From Bacillota bacterium (GTDB lineage Bacteria; Bacillota; Clostridia; Christensenellales; Aristaeellaceae): a stretch of 14,768 bases of DNA. Below, piece after piece: positions 1-8,250 of the stretch. The stretch is taken from positions 1 through 14,768 of the forward strand of contig WRGP01000219.1 in assembly GCA_009787135.1 (NCBI GenBank). The letters are read 5' to 3'. How positions within the stretch are numbered: position 1 is the first letter of the stretch; each line of letters starts with the position of its first letter. Position numbers and translations under genes: made by a program. Below the pieces are notes generated by a model. The model did not search any database. It saw nothing but the letters and a program-made list of their open reading frames with translations, and was not told the DNA's origin.

Positions 1-1806
1 CCGTTTCGCGGCGGGAGCCGCGGGCGCGGGCGGGACCAGGCATTTTTTGCCGAATCCAATCAGGTCGTCCCTGCCGGCAAGGCTCAAAGCTTCCCGCACC
101 AGCGCGCGGTTTTGCGGCCGCCGATACTGCAGCAGGGCGCGCTGGAGCGCCTTCTCACGCGGCAAAACCGGCACGTGTACAGGCCTCATCGTGCGGGGAT
201 CCAGGCCGGTATAAAACATGCAGGTGGATAACGTGCCCGGCGTAGGGTAGAAATCCTGTACCTGTTCAGGCTGCTGGCGCGTGTCGCGCAGATACTCGGC
301 AAGCTCCACAGCGGCCGGCAAATCGCTGCCCGGGTGGCCGCTCATCAGATATGGCTGGACAAACTGCCTCAGGCCCAGCTGTGCGTTCGTCGCGTCAAAT
401 TTCTGTACAAACCGCTCGTATACCTCATGATCCGGCTTGCCCATCAGCGCCAGCACTTTGCCAGACACATGTTCCGGCGCGACCTTCAGCCGTCCGCTGA
501 CGTGATGAGCGCATAGCTCCCTCAGAAAAGGGCTGCCCGCATCGGCTAAAATGTAGTCAAACCGAAGTCCGGAGCGGATAAAGACCTTCTTCACGCCCGG
601 CAGCGCCCGTACGCGCCGCAAAATCTCAATGAATTCGCCGTGATCCGGCCGCATGTGCTTACAGGGGCGCGGGTATAAGCATTGCCTGTCTAAGCACGCG
701 CCTTCTTTGCGCTGTTTCGCGCAGGCCGGGGCGCGGAAGTTGGCCGTGGGCCCGCCGATATCATGGATATAGCCCTTAAACCCCGGCAGGCCTACAAGCA
801 GCCTGGCCTCCTCGGCAATCGAGTCCGGGCTCCGCGAGGTGACGACACGGCCTTGATGAAAGTGTAAGCTGCAGAAACCGCACCCTCCAAAGCAGCCCCG
901 CGTCCCCGTGATGGAGAACTTGACCTCCTCCAGCGCGGGAACGCCGCCCGCCGCGTCATAGCTTGGATGCCACGCGCGCGCGTATGGCAAGGCGTACACG
1001 CGGTCCATGGCCGCACGGGAAAGCGGCATGGCCGGCGGGTTCTGGCAGAGATAGCGCGTGCCTGCCGCCTGCGCGAGGGGCTTGCCGCGCACAGGGTCTT
1101 GCGCTTTGTATTGCGCGAGGAACGCGCGGGCATACGCGCGCTTGTCCCCAGAAACGGCCTCAAAGGAAGGAAGTTCCTCAAACCCTTCGGGCTTCTCCGG
1201 CCGCATCCAGCAAGCGCCGGCCACGGAAGTGATTCCCTCCTGAAGCGCGCCCCGCGCGAGCAGGCGGGCGACCTCCACGATGGATTTTTCGCCCATGCCG
1301 TACAAAAGAACGTCCGCGCCGCTGTCGTCCAAGATGGAACGCCGGACGCGGTCTTCCCAATAATCATAGTGCGCGAAACGGCGAAGCGACGCCTCCACCC
1401 CGCCGATGACGATTGGCACGTCTCTATACGCCTCGCGAATGCGGTTGCAATAGACGATGGTGGCGCGGTCTGGCCTGTGGCCGCGCTGGCCGCCGGGTGA
1501 ATAGGCATCCTCCCCGCGCGGCTTTTTGGCCGCGGTGTAGTGGTTCACCATGCTGTCCAAGACCCCGGCGCTGACGAGAAAAGCCAGCTTTGGCCGGCCA
1601 AAGCGTGTAAAATCCTCCGCGTTTCGCCAATCGGGCTGGGGCAGCACGGCGACGCGGAAACCCTCCCGCTCCAGCACGCGCGTAAGGATCGCGCAGCCGA
1701 AGGAAGGATGATCCACATACGCGTCGCCGCTGACGAACACAAAATCCAGCTCATCCCACCCGCGTGACAGCGCTTCTTCGCGGGTAACCGGTAAAAAAGA
1801 ACTCAT
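1..1806 (-). CDS. ygiQ: YgiQ-family radical SAM protein, C-terminus cut by window edge
   Basis: The reverse strand is open without a stop from the ATG at 1804-1806 to base 1, giving 602 codons. The N-terminus reads MSSFLPVTREEA followed by GWDELDFVFVSGDAYVDHPS, the characteristic YgiQ opening. The radical SAM iron-sulfur motif CX3CX2C is at C305, C309 and C312 (GCFGGCGFC), followed by HDIGGPTANF and, near the end, APEHVSGKVLALMGKP. The last visible residues (LIGFGKKCLVPP, then an Ala/Pro-rich stretch) resemble the usual family end, so probably only a few codons are missing. Members bind a 4Fe-4S cluster and S-adenosylmethionine and are cytoplasmic; no substrate is established for the family. 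It is transcribed away from the main gene cluster. The start matches the family N-terminus but no ribosome site lies at normal spacing (see promoter entry). Confidence 0.93.
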   Translation of the reverse strand, partial: MSSFLPVTREEALSRGWDELDFVFVSGDAYVDHPSFGCAILTRVLEREGFRVAVLPQPDWRNAEDFTRFGRPKLAFLVSAGVLDSMVNHYTAAKKPRGEDAYSPGGQRGHRPDRATIVYCNRIREAYRDVPIVIGGVEASLRRFAHYDYWEDRVRRSILDDSGADVLLYGMGEKSIVEVARLLARGALQEGITSVAGACWMRPEKPEGFEELPSFEAVSGDKRAYARAFLAQYKAQDPVRGKPLAQAAGTRYLCQNPPAMPLSRAAMDRVYALPYARAWHPSYDAAGGVPALEEVKFSITGTRGCFGGCGFCSLHFHQGRVVTSRSPDSIAEEARLLVGLPGFKGYIHDIGGPTANFRAPACAKQRKEGACLDRQCLYPRPCKHMRPDHGEFIEILRRVRALPGVKKVFIRSGLRFDYILADAGSPFLRELCAHHVSGRLKVAPEHVSGKVLALMGKPDHEVYERFVQKFDATNAQLGLRQFVQPYLMSGHPGSDLPAAVELAEYLRDTRQQPEQVQDFYPTPGTLSTCMFYTGLDPRTMRPVHVPVLPREKALQRALLQYRRPQNRALVREALSLAGRDDLIGFGKKCLVPPAPAAPAAKR

Positions 1807-1812
1807 GCCCCT

Positions 1813-1841
1813 ATGATAGCATGGACGCTTCAGCTTTTCAA
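1813..1841 (-). promoter_or_regulatory. Sigma-A-type promoter for ygiQ
   Basis: On the minus strand a TTGAAA -35 box (1836-1841) is separated by exactly 17 bases from a TATCAT -10 box (1813-1818). The -10 ends only 6 bases before the ygiQ ATG (1804-1806), so transcription should begin at or one base before the start codon. That predicts a leaderless mRNA, or translation from an internal start. Confidence 0.65.
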
Positions 1842-2039
1842 CGCGAAAACAACCCCGGGGTGTGGAAATCAACCAACAGAGATTCCATAAGCAATTTTTT
1901 GATAAAGATCTATCGGAAACCTATACTCTACTATTATGTCAGTTTTCTTATCCCATTCAATCTGCCTAAGAACCATATCTCCACCCGCACACCACATCCC
2001 CAGGCTCATTCCCGAATGGAAGATGATTCTTTTCGGCTG
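1842..2039. other. AT-rich intergenic stretch, no convincing gene
   Basis: About 200 bases between the divergent ygiQ and VOC promoters. It is clearly more AT-rich than the flanking genes. An 81-codon reading frame on the minus strand (1869-2114) and a 74-codon frame on the plus strand (1821-2045) cross it, but neither has a proper ribosome site nor a recognisable family. It may be the remnant of acquired DNA; no repeat or RNA gene is apparent. Confidence 0.4.
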
Positions 2040-2068
2040 TTGTAATCTGCTCCGCGAAAAGATATAGT
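2040..2068 (+). promoter_or_regulatory. Sigma-A-type promoter for the VOC gene
   Basis: TTGTAA (2040-2045) and TATAGT (2063-2068) are spaced by 17 bases. The predicted start near 2075 gives a leader of about 28 bases carrying GGGAGG shortly before the ATG at 2103. Position and spacing suit transcription of the small VOC gene on its own. Confidence 0.6.
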
Positions 2069-2102
2069 AACTAAAAATACAAAATAGCGTGGGAGGTTCA
2101 CC

Positions 2103-2489
2103 ATGATCCATCATGTCGCCCTATATGTTTCCGATATTGAAAAAATGAAAAATTTTTATGTAAAATATTTTAACGGCACCTCCAATGAAATTTACCACAA
2201 CCCCCAAAATGAATTTTATTCTTATTTTATCACCTTCGAAGATGGCGCCAAGCTGGAACTGATGCAAAATGGAGCGGTGACCCGAAGCCATAATGAAGTG
2301 GAGCAAGCGTATTTAGGATTGGTCCATTTGGCTTTTTCCGTTGGAAGCGCGGAGAAAGTGAACACCCTTACACAGCAGCTCGTAAAGGATGGTTATATCA
2401 AAGGCGGCGGGCCGAGGACAACGGGTGACGGTTACTATGAGAGTCTGATTTTTGACCCGGAGTTGAATCGGGTGGAAATTACAATTTAA
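2103..2489 (+). CDS. VOC-superfamily (glyoxalase/bleomycin-resistance fold) protein
   Basis: A 128-residue protein, the usual size for a single two-module VOC protein. It opens MIHHVALYVSDIEKMKNFYVK, shortened here to the diagnostic core HHVALYVSDIEK, and carries the four positions that usually bind the metal: H4, E52 (AKLELM), H75 (LVHLAF) and E125 (NRVEIT). The second module keeps GGGPRTTGDGYYES and DPELNRVEI. Such proteins include lactoylglutathione lyases, dioxygenases and antibiotic-binding or fosfomycin-modifying enzymes; the sequence does not allow a choice, so the substrate is unknown. It is expected to be cytoplasmic and dimeric. The start is set by GGGAGG six bases before the ATG. 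The first half of the gene is markedly AT-rich compared with its neighbours, which suggests horizontal transfer. Confidence 0.88.
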   Translation: MIHHVALYVSDIEKMKNFYVKYFNGTSNEIYHNPQNEFYSYFITFEDGAKLELMQNGAVTRSHNEVEQAYLGLVHLAFSVGSAEKVNTLTQQLVKDGYIKGGGPRTTGDGYYESLIFDPELNRVEITI

Positions 2490-2499
2490 ATGAAGAAGT

Positions 2500-2521
2500 A
2501 AGGATTCCTTCCGGAATCCTT
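2500..2521 (+). terminator. Hairpin just after the VOC gene, possible terminator without a T-run
   Basis: A perfect 9-base-pair inverted repeat, AAGGATTCC and GGAATCCTT, closes a TTCC loop 10 bases after the VOC stop codon. Its position fits transcription termination or 3' end protection. It is followed by TCGATGG, not a U-tract, so it is not a classical intrinsic terminator. Confidence 0.4.
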
Positions 2522-2558
2522 CGATGGCGCGCTATCTTCGAATGCGTGCCCCGTCTTA

Positions 2559-2574
2559 AAATTCCGCGGAATTT
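2559..2574. repeat. Perfect 16-base palindrome
   Basis: AAATTCCGCGGAATTT is identical to its own reverse complement. It lies in the gap between the VOC gene and yqfC and has no loop, so it looks more like a dimeric protein-binding site than an RNA hairpin. No specific regulator can be named. Confidence 0.4.
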
Positions 2575-2599
2575 CAGAGGACGGCGTTCCTCCTCCTCG

Positions 2600-2629
2600 C
2601 AACCGCATGAACCGTAGTTCATGCGGTTG
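2600..2629. repeat. Strong 13-base-pair hairpin upstream of yqfC
   Basis: CAACCGCATGAAC (2600-2612) and GTTCATGCGGTTG (2617-2629) form a perfect stem around a CGTA loop. TTCATGC is repeated a third time at 2634-2640, just outside the stem. There is no T-run after it on either strand, so a simple intrinsic terminator is not supported. It sits directly before the proposed sigma-E promoter, so it could block read-through from the VOC gene or bind a regulator. Confidence 0.5.
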
Positions 2630-2630
2630 T

Positions 2631-2659
2631 GCATTCATGCAAATTACCCGCCATACACT
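2631..2659 (+). promoter_or_regulatory. Putative sigma-E (mother-cell) promoter of yqfC-yqfD
   Basis: CATACACT (2652-2659) matches the sigma-E -10 consensus CATACAnT at every defined base. Fourteen bases upstream, GCATTCA (2631-2637) matches only the first half of the -35 consensus. The predicted start near 2666 lies just before the ribosome site at 2668-2675. Bacillus yqfC and yqfD are known to belong to the sigma-E regulon, which supports the call. Confidence 0.5.
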
Positions 2660-2681
2660 CAAGCAGCGGGGAGGGATGGGC

Positions 2682-2978
2682 ATGAAGCGCAAACGCGCGC
2701 TGCGGCAGGTGGTGCAGGCGGCGGGCATTCCCGAGGATATTGTGCTGGGCATGCCGCGCGTGCTGCTGCGCGGGGACAGCGTGCTGCTGCTGGAAAACCA
2801 TAGGGGTGTTGTGGAATACGGGCCGGAGCGCCTTCGGGTGAGCACGGCGCTGGGCATGCTGGTCATTGTCGGGAAGGGCCTCACGCTTTCCACCCTGGGC
2901 GAGGAAGATTTGATGCTGACGGGCGCCATCCAAAGCGTCACGTTCGGGGAGGGGGGAAGAAAAATTGGGCTGGTATGA
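2682..2978 (+). CDS. yqfC: Sporulation protein YqfC (YabP/YqfC family)
   Basis: A 98-residue basic protein beginning MKRKRALRQVVQAAGIPEDI. The core, from GMPRVLLRGDSVLLLENHRG through LGMLVIVGKGL to a final LTGAIQSVTF, is the YabP/YqfC fold seen in small sporulation proteins of endospore formers. Its biochemical role is not established; in Bacillus it is a mother-cell gene. The frame is open further upstream, but the start at 2682 is chosen because GGGGAGGG (2668-2675) stands six bases before it and because upstream ATG codons either lie inside a hairpin (2607) or next to the ribosome site (2676). The 3' end overlaps yqfD by 14 bases, indicating coupled translation. Confidence 0.88.
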   Translation: MKRKRALRQVVQAAGIPEDIVLGMPRVLLRGDSVLLLENHRGVVEYGPERLRVSTALGMLVIVGKGLTLSTLGEEDLMLTGAIQSVTFGEGGRKIGLV

Positions 2979-4089
2979 GTTTAAGGCCGAGGGCCTTTCG
3001 CTGGAAAGGTTTCTCAATCAGTGCAGCCAGCAAGGGATTCGGCTGCGCCGCGTGCGAAAGCAGAACGCGCGGGTGGTGACGGGCAGCGTAGCCGCGGCGG
3101 ATCTCCTGGCGCTGAAAACGCTGGCGGAATCACGCGGCTGGCGGCTGACGGTGCTAGGAGCGCACGGCATGGTGCGCGTCAGGGATTTGATCCGGCAGCG
3201 CGTGGTGCTCGCGGCCGGGGCGCTGGTTTTCCTTGCGCTGTGCTGGGGGATTTTGTCATGCGTTTGGTTTATTGACGTGCGCGGCGCGGGGCCGTACACG
3301 GGTGAGATTCAGCGTATCCTGAAGGAGCACGACGTGCGCGTCGGCCGGTTAGGGTTTTTATTGAATTTGGACAACCTGAAAGAGGATATGCAGCGGCAGC
3401 TCACGGGCCTTGCCTGGGTGGGCGTGAGCAAAAACGGCGTCAGGCTGACCGTAAGCTGCGTTCAGGCGGAACGGGGCCATGTGACGGAGCGGGCCGCGGG
3501 CGATCTGGTGGCCGCGCGGGACGGCGTGATTTACGCGATGACAGTGCGCGCGGGCACGCCGGCGGTCAAGGTGGGAGACGCCGTGCGCAAGGGGCAGGTG
3601 CTGGTGCGCGGGCAGGAGCGCGCGTGGAACGGCGCTGTCAATGCCATAAACGCGGACGCCGGCGTGGAAGCGCGCGTGTGGTACACGGCGGACGCCATGG
3701 TCTCCAGCGTGCTGGTGGAGAGCAAACCAACGGGCGATACGTATACGCGCCGGACGCTTTGCACGCCTTTTTGCGAGTACGCTCTGGAGGATCCGCCGGA
3801 ATATGAGACATTTGACGTGGTGGTGGACAGGCTGGCGATCGGAGGCTCCTTCCCGGTATGGCTTACGCTGGAGCGGTATGAGGCGGTCGTACGGCACGAA
3901 ATCAGCCGCGATGAAAACGAGGTGCGCGAGGAGGCCGCCGTGGCCGCCTATCGGCTTGCGCAGGAAAAAATTCCGTATGGTGTTAGGGTTGTTGACAAAT
4001 GGGTAGAGTATAGTATGATTAAAGACGGAAGGGTTCGCGCGACGGCTGTTTTGGAGACCATTGAGAATATCACGGCTGTTCCCAGGTAG
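2965..4089 (+). CDS. yqfD: Sporulation protein YqfD (putative stage IV sporulation protein)
   Basis: A 374-residue protein, close to the usual family length. It starts at a TTG just after a purine-rich GGAGGGGGG site and reads MGWYEFKAEGLSLERFLNQC. Residues 1-75 form a cytoplasmic N-terminal domain; one membrane segment spans about 80-103 (VVLAAGALVFLALCWGILSC) and is followed by WFIDVRGAGPYT and a large region expected outside the membrane. The later part contains a typical YqfD segment, ARDGVIYAMTVRAGTPAVKVGD, here given by its core GTPAVKVGDAVRKGQVLVRG, which resembles a lipoyl/barrel-sandwich module. YqfD is needed for normal sporulation in Bacillus, but its mechanism is unknown. It overlaps yqfC and is followed after 43 bases by phoH. 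Its last 100 bases hide a promoter and use unusually AT-rich codons. Confidence 0.9.
   Translation: MGWYEFKAEGLSLERFLNQCSQQGIRLRRVRKQNARVVTGSVAAADLLALKTLAESRGWRLTVLGAHGMVRVRDLIRQRVVLAAGALVFLALCWGILSCVWFIDVRGAGPYTGEIQRILKEHDVRVGRLGFLLNLDNLKEDMQRQLTGLAWVGVSKNGVRLTVSCVQAERGHVTERAAGDLVAARDGVIYAMTVRAGTPAVKVGDAVRKGQVLVRGQERAWNGAVNAINADAGVEARVWYTADAMVSSVLVESKPTGDTYTRRTLCTPFCEYALEDPPEYETFDVVVDRLAIGGSFPVWLTLERYEAVVRHEISRDENEVREEAAVAAYRLAQEKIPYGVRVVDKWVEYSMIKDGRVRATAVLETIENITAVPR
3992..4019 (+). promoter_or_regulatory. Near-consensus sigma-A promoter inside the 3' end of yqfD
   Basis: A consensus TTGACA (3992-3997) and TATGAT (4014-4019) are spaced by 16 bases. The expected start near 4026 would give a leader of about 107 bases before phoH. 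The codons here (for VRVVDKWVEYSMIK) are AT-rich in an otherwise GC-rich gene, as expected if the DNA is also kept as a promoter. It would separate vegetative phoH-to-recO expression from sporulation control of yqfC-yqfD. Confidence 0.6.
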
Positions 4090-4132
4090 CCGGGCCGGCT
4101 GCCGGATACGCAGATGAAATGGAGGAACATCT

Positions 4133-5100
<968 letters not shown>

Positions 5101-5104
<4 letters not shown>

Positions 5105-7359
5105 AGCGCAGCATGGCACAAAAGCCCGAGAAACCCGCGCACGGCGCCGGCGCTGAAAAACGCAGGCAGCGATGGCTGAACCTGTTTGTTTTGGTGGCTT
5201 GCTATGTGGTGCTGACCCTTGGCATGCTGCTGGCCACCTCGCCGGAGCGGTATAATTTGGCGGTAGGCGATATCGCGCCGCAGACGATCACGGCGACAAA
5301 GGATGTCGTGGACGAGGTGACGACGGAAATGCGGCGCGAGCGCGCGGTTGACGCGGTGCTGCCTTCCTATAAGGAAGATGAGACGGCCTTTGAGCGCGTG
5401 GTGGAGCGCTTTGACGCGATCATGGCGGAGTTTGAGGCTGTCCGCGCCTTTGGCGAAGGGCTCCGCCTTGGAACTGTTCCCACGGCGTCCGGCGCGGAAT
5501 ACACCTTTACCGGCACCTTTGCGCCCGAGGATCTGAGCCATGCCAAATCGCTGTGCATGATGATGAGCCTGACGGACTGGCAGATCACGATTCTGATGAA
5601 GCAAAGCTCCGGTGATCTTGTCAGCGTCCGCAAAAACACGGTAAACAGCATCAAAAAGCAGATGGAATCCACCATCCGCGAGGGCCAGCTGGAGGCGGCG
5701 ATCGCCAGCATCCAGCGGGATCTGCAGGAGAACATCTCCTCCGACCTTTGCTTTAACGTGGCCATCCCCGCGGTGCGCGTTTGCCTGGTGCCCAATATGA
5801 TCATCGATCAGGAGGCCACGGAGCTAAACCGCGCGGCGGCGCGCCATGAGGTAGATCCGTCCATCTACAAAAGCGGCCAAAATATCGTCGTGGCGGGAGA
5901 GCGCGTGACCTCCGCGCAGCTCGCCGTGCTGGAGAGTCTGGGGCTTTTGGAGGGGAACCGGCTTGACGTCATGATGATGGCGGGCGTGATCATGCTGGGC
6001 CTTTTGGCCATACTCGCGCTGACGTTCCATGCCGTCCAATTTGAGGCGGCGGCAATGGCTCGCCTGAAAAACGTGCTCATGCTGGCGGTCATTTTCGCCG
6101 TGACCATGCTGCTCAGTGTGCTGGCCGCCGGCATTCATCCGCACCTGGCCCCTGTTTCCATGGTCGCTTTGCTGGTGGGGTGCCTGATTTCGCCTAGCCT
6201 GGCGCTGACGGCCAACATGCTGGCGCTCATTCTGGTGGGCGTGCTCATCAATTCTTCCAGCACCACGTTCACGCAGCAGATGCTAAGCATGATCGTGGCG
6301 GGAAGCCTCAGCGCTCCGCTGGGCGTTTACATGCTTCGCGGCAAGCAGCAGCGCGCGATGATTTTGCTGGCAGGGCTTTCCATGGCGCTGTTTAACCTGT
6401 TCGCCATGATTGCCATTGGCCTTTTGACAAACAACGCGCTGCAAACGATCCTCAGCAACGCGGTCTGGTCCGCGGGGGGCTATGTGCTGGCGGCGGTGCT
6501 TTGCATGGGGATGCAACCCCTTTTGGAGTGGCTGTTTAACCTGGTCACGCCCTATAAGCTGCTGGAACTCGCCAACCCCAACCAGCCTTTGCTGCGCCGC
6601 CTGCTGGTGGAAACGCCGGGCACCTACCATCACTCGATTCTGGTGGCGAATCTGGCGGAGGCGGCGGCGGAGGCGATTGGCGCCGATCCGCTGCTCACGC
6701 GCATCGGCGCGTATTATCACGATATCGGAAAGCTCAAGCGGCCGCAGTATTTCAAGGAAAACCAGATGGCCGGCAACCCGCACGACAGAACGGATCCCCG
6801 CGTGTCCGCGGCGATCATTGCCGAGCACGTGACGGACGGCATCCTGATCGCGCGGCAAAACCGCCTGCCCGAGGTGGTGATTGATTTTATCGCCGAGCAT
6901 CACGGCGATACGCTGATCGCTTATTTCCTGCACAAGATGCGCAGCATGGAGGGCGGGGAAAAGGCGCAAACGGAGGACTTCCGCTACGCCGGGCCAAAGC
7001 CCAGGACGGCGGAAACAGCTATTTTGATGCTGGCGGACACGGTAGAGGCGGCGGTCCGCGCGGGCGGGGATCAAGCGCCGGAGGATATTGAGGAGCATAT
7101 CCGCCAGCTTGTGAAGGAAAAAATCGACTCAGGCCAGCTGAACGACTCGCCGCTTCGGTTCGCGGATGTGCAAAAGATCATCCACGCCTTCACGCTGGTG
7201 CTGACCGGCATTTACCACAAGCGGATCGAGTATCCCAAGCTGGGCCAGGCGGCCGCGCTTCCGCCGGTACGGCAGGAGAAGATGAAGATCGCCGAACCCG
7301 TCACACCTGCGCGTATGGAGCCGGAAGGAGAATCGGATGCGTCTGGAGACCACGATTGA
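5101..7359 (+). CDS. pgpH: 7TM-HD membrane phosphodiesterase PgpH (YqfF), cyclic di-AMP hydrolase
   Basis: A 752-residue membrane protein with the domain order of PgpH/YqfF. A basic N-terminus is followed by a membrane segment at about 25-45, an extracellular domain (about 46-285) and a cluster of hydrophobic segments from about 285 to 490. A cytoplasmic HD hydrolase domain follows, with metal and catalytic residues H510 (YHHSIL), H540-D541 (HDIGK) and E599-H600-H601 (EHHGDT). Characterised homologues hydrolyse cyclic di-AMP to pApA, controlling osmolyte and cell-wall homeostasis. The start at 5101 overlaps the phoH stop, with AAGGAG only three bases before it; a second in-frame ATG at 5113 is an alternative. 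The last 23 bases overlap ybeY-cdd. The C-terminal 40 residues are Pro/Glu-rich and probably disordered. Confidence 0.94.
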
Positions 7360-8236
7360 GGCGGGCGGAAGAGGCGCGCCGGGCTATATGCACGAACTGC
7401 TGTCAGAGCTTGGGGACGCGGCCCTGGCTGCCGAGGGGCTTGCGGGGCAATATGGGGTGTTCCTTTTGCTGACGGACGACAAGGGTATTCGCGCGATCAA
7501 CCGGCGGGCGCGCGGGCTGGACAGGGCGACGGACGTGCTGTCATTCCCCAGCGTTCGGTACAAGGCGGGCACGGCGCGGGACAACAGCGCGCAGCTCCGG
7601 CGGGAATATGACCCTCAGACGCGCTGTGTTCATTTGGGCGACGTGGTCCTGTCCGTTGACCGTGCGCTGGAGCAGGCGGCGGCGTTTGGCCACTCGCTGG
7701 CACGGGAAATGGGGTTTTTGTTTGTGCATGGGTTGCTCCACCTGCTGGGATATGACCATGAGGAGGCGGCCCAAGGTAATATCATGCGAGGGATGGAGGA
7801 GGATATTATGAACAGAGTGGGGCTTGACCGTACGCTTACGGATGATGATTTTACGCTGGTCAGCACCGCGCGAAAGGCGATGGAGCTGGCATACGCGCCC
7901 TATTCACACTACAGGGTGGGCGCTTGCGTGCGCGCGGCGGATGGCCGGTTGTTCAAGGGCTGCAATGTGGAAAACGCAAGCTTTGGACTGTCGATCTGCG
8001 CGGAGCGGAACGCCATGACCACCGCGGTGGCCGAGGGGGCCACCGCCTTTACTGCCATTGCTATCGCGGCGGAGGGCGCCATGCCGTCCCCCTGCGGCGC
8101 GTGCAGGCAATTCATGCGGGAATTTGCCAGGGACATGAGGGTGATTTTGGTGAATGGAGAAAGTATACAGGAAACGACGCTTTCCAGACTTCTGCCGGAT
8201 AGCTTTGGGCCGGAGGCTTTGGGGAAAGAAAGCTAA
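7337..8236 (+). CDS. ybeY-cdd: YbeY endoribonuclease fused to cytidine deaminase
   Basis: One unbroken 299-residue frame covers two families that are normally separate adjacent genes. Residues 1 to about 160 are YbeY: DRATDVLSFP, LGDVVLS and the zinc triad H131, H135, H141 in HGLLHLLGYDH. YbeY is a metal-dependent RNase needed for 16S rRNA 3' maturation and ribosome quality control. Residues from about 167 to 299 are a complete cytidine deaminase: AYAPYSHYRVGA, CNVENASFG, zinc ligands C221, C253 and C256, and catalytic E223 (CAERNAM and PCGAC). That enzyme converts cytidine or deoxycytidine to uridine or deoxyuridine. All key residues are present in both halves, so both activities seem possible. 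The first start has GGAAGGAG seven bases before it and lies within pgpH. A second ribosome site and in-frame ATG stand at the junction. dgkA, usual between these genes, is absent. Confidence 0.93.
   Translation: MRLETTIEAGGRGAPGYMHELLSELGDAALAAEGLAGQYGVFLLLTDDKGIRAINRRARGLDRATDVLSFPSVRYKAGTARDNSAQLRREYDPQTRCVHLGDVVLSVDRALEQAAAFGHSLAREMGFLFVHGLLHLLGYDHEEAAQGNIMRGMEEDIMNRVGLDRTLTDDDFTLVSTARKAMELAYAPYSHYRVGACVRAADGRLFKGCNVENASFGLSICAERNAMTTAVAEGATAFTAIAIAAEGAMPSPCGACRQFMREFARDMRVILVNGESIQETTLSRLLPDSFGPEALGKES
7795..7810 (+). promoter_or_regulatory. Internal ribosome binding site and ATG at the YbeY/Cdd junction
   Basis: GGAGGAGG (7795-7802) is followed after five bases by an in-frame ATG (7808-7810, codon 158). 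Initiation here would yield a free 142-residue cytidine deaminase, the normal size for that enzyme. The purine run also encodes the Glu-Glu of GMEEDIM, a position where YbeY proteins often have acidic residues, so it may be coincidental or an ancestral cdd ribosome site that survived the fusion. Confidence 0.5.
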
Positions 8237-8250
8237 AGGGTGGCATGGTG

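Noticed and set aside
967..1500. Long plus-strand frame of 177 codons opposite ygiQ
   Set aside because: It is the antisense shadow of a GC-rich gene whose own frame shows clear YgiQ motifs; no ribosome site or family features.
1869..2114. 81-codon frame on the minus strand between ygiQ and the VOC gene
   Set aside because: No ribosome site before its ATG, overlaps the VOC start and promoter, and no family is recognisable; at best a relic.
2607..2681. Earlier start of yqfC at 2607
   Set aside because: The ATG lies inside a strong hairpin, upstream of the proposed promoter start, and has no ribosome site; GGGGAGGG fits the start at 2682.
8145..8169. Possible promoter for the repeat gene inside cdd (TATACA at 8164-8169)
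   Set aside because: No -35 box at acceptable spacing; the best candidate is only 13 bases away.
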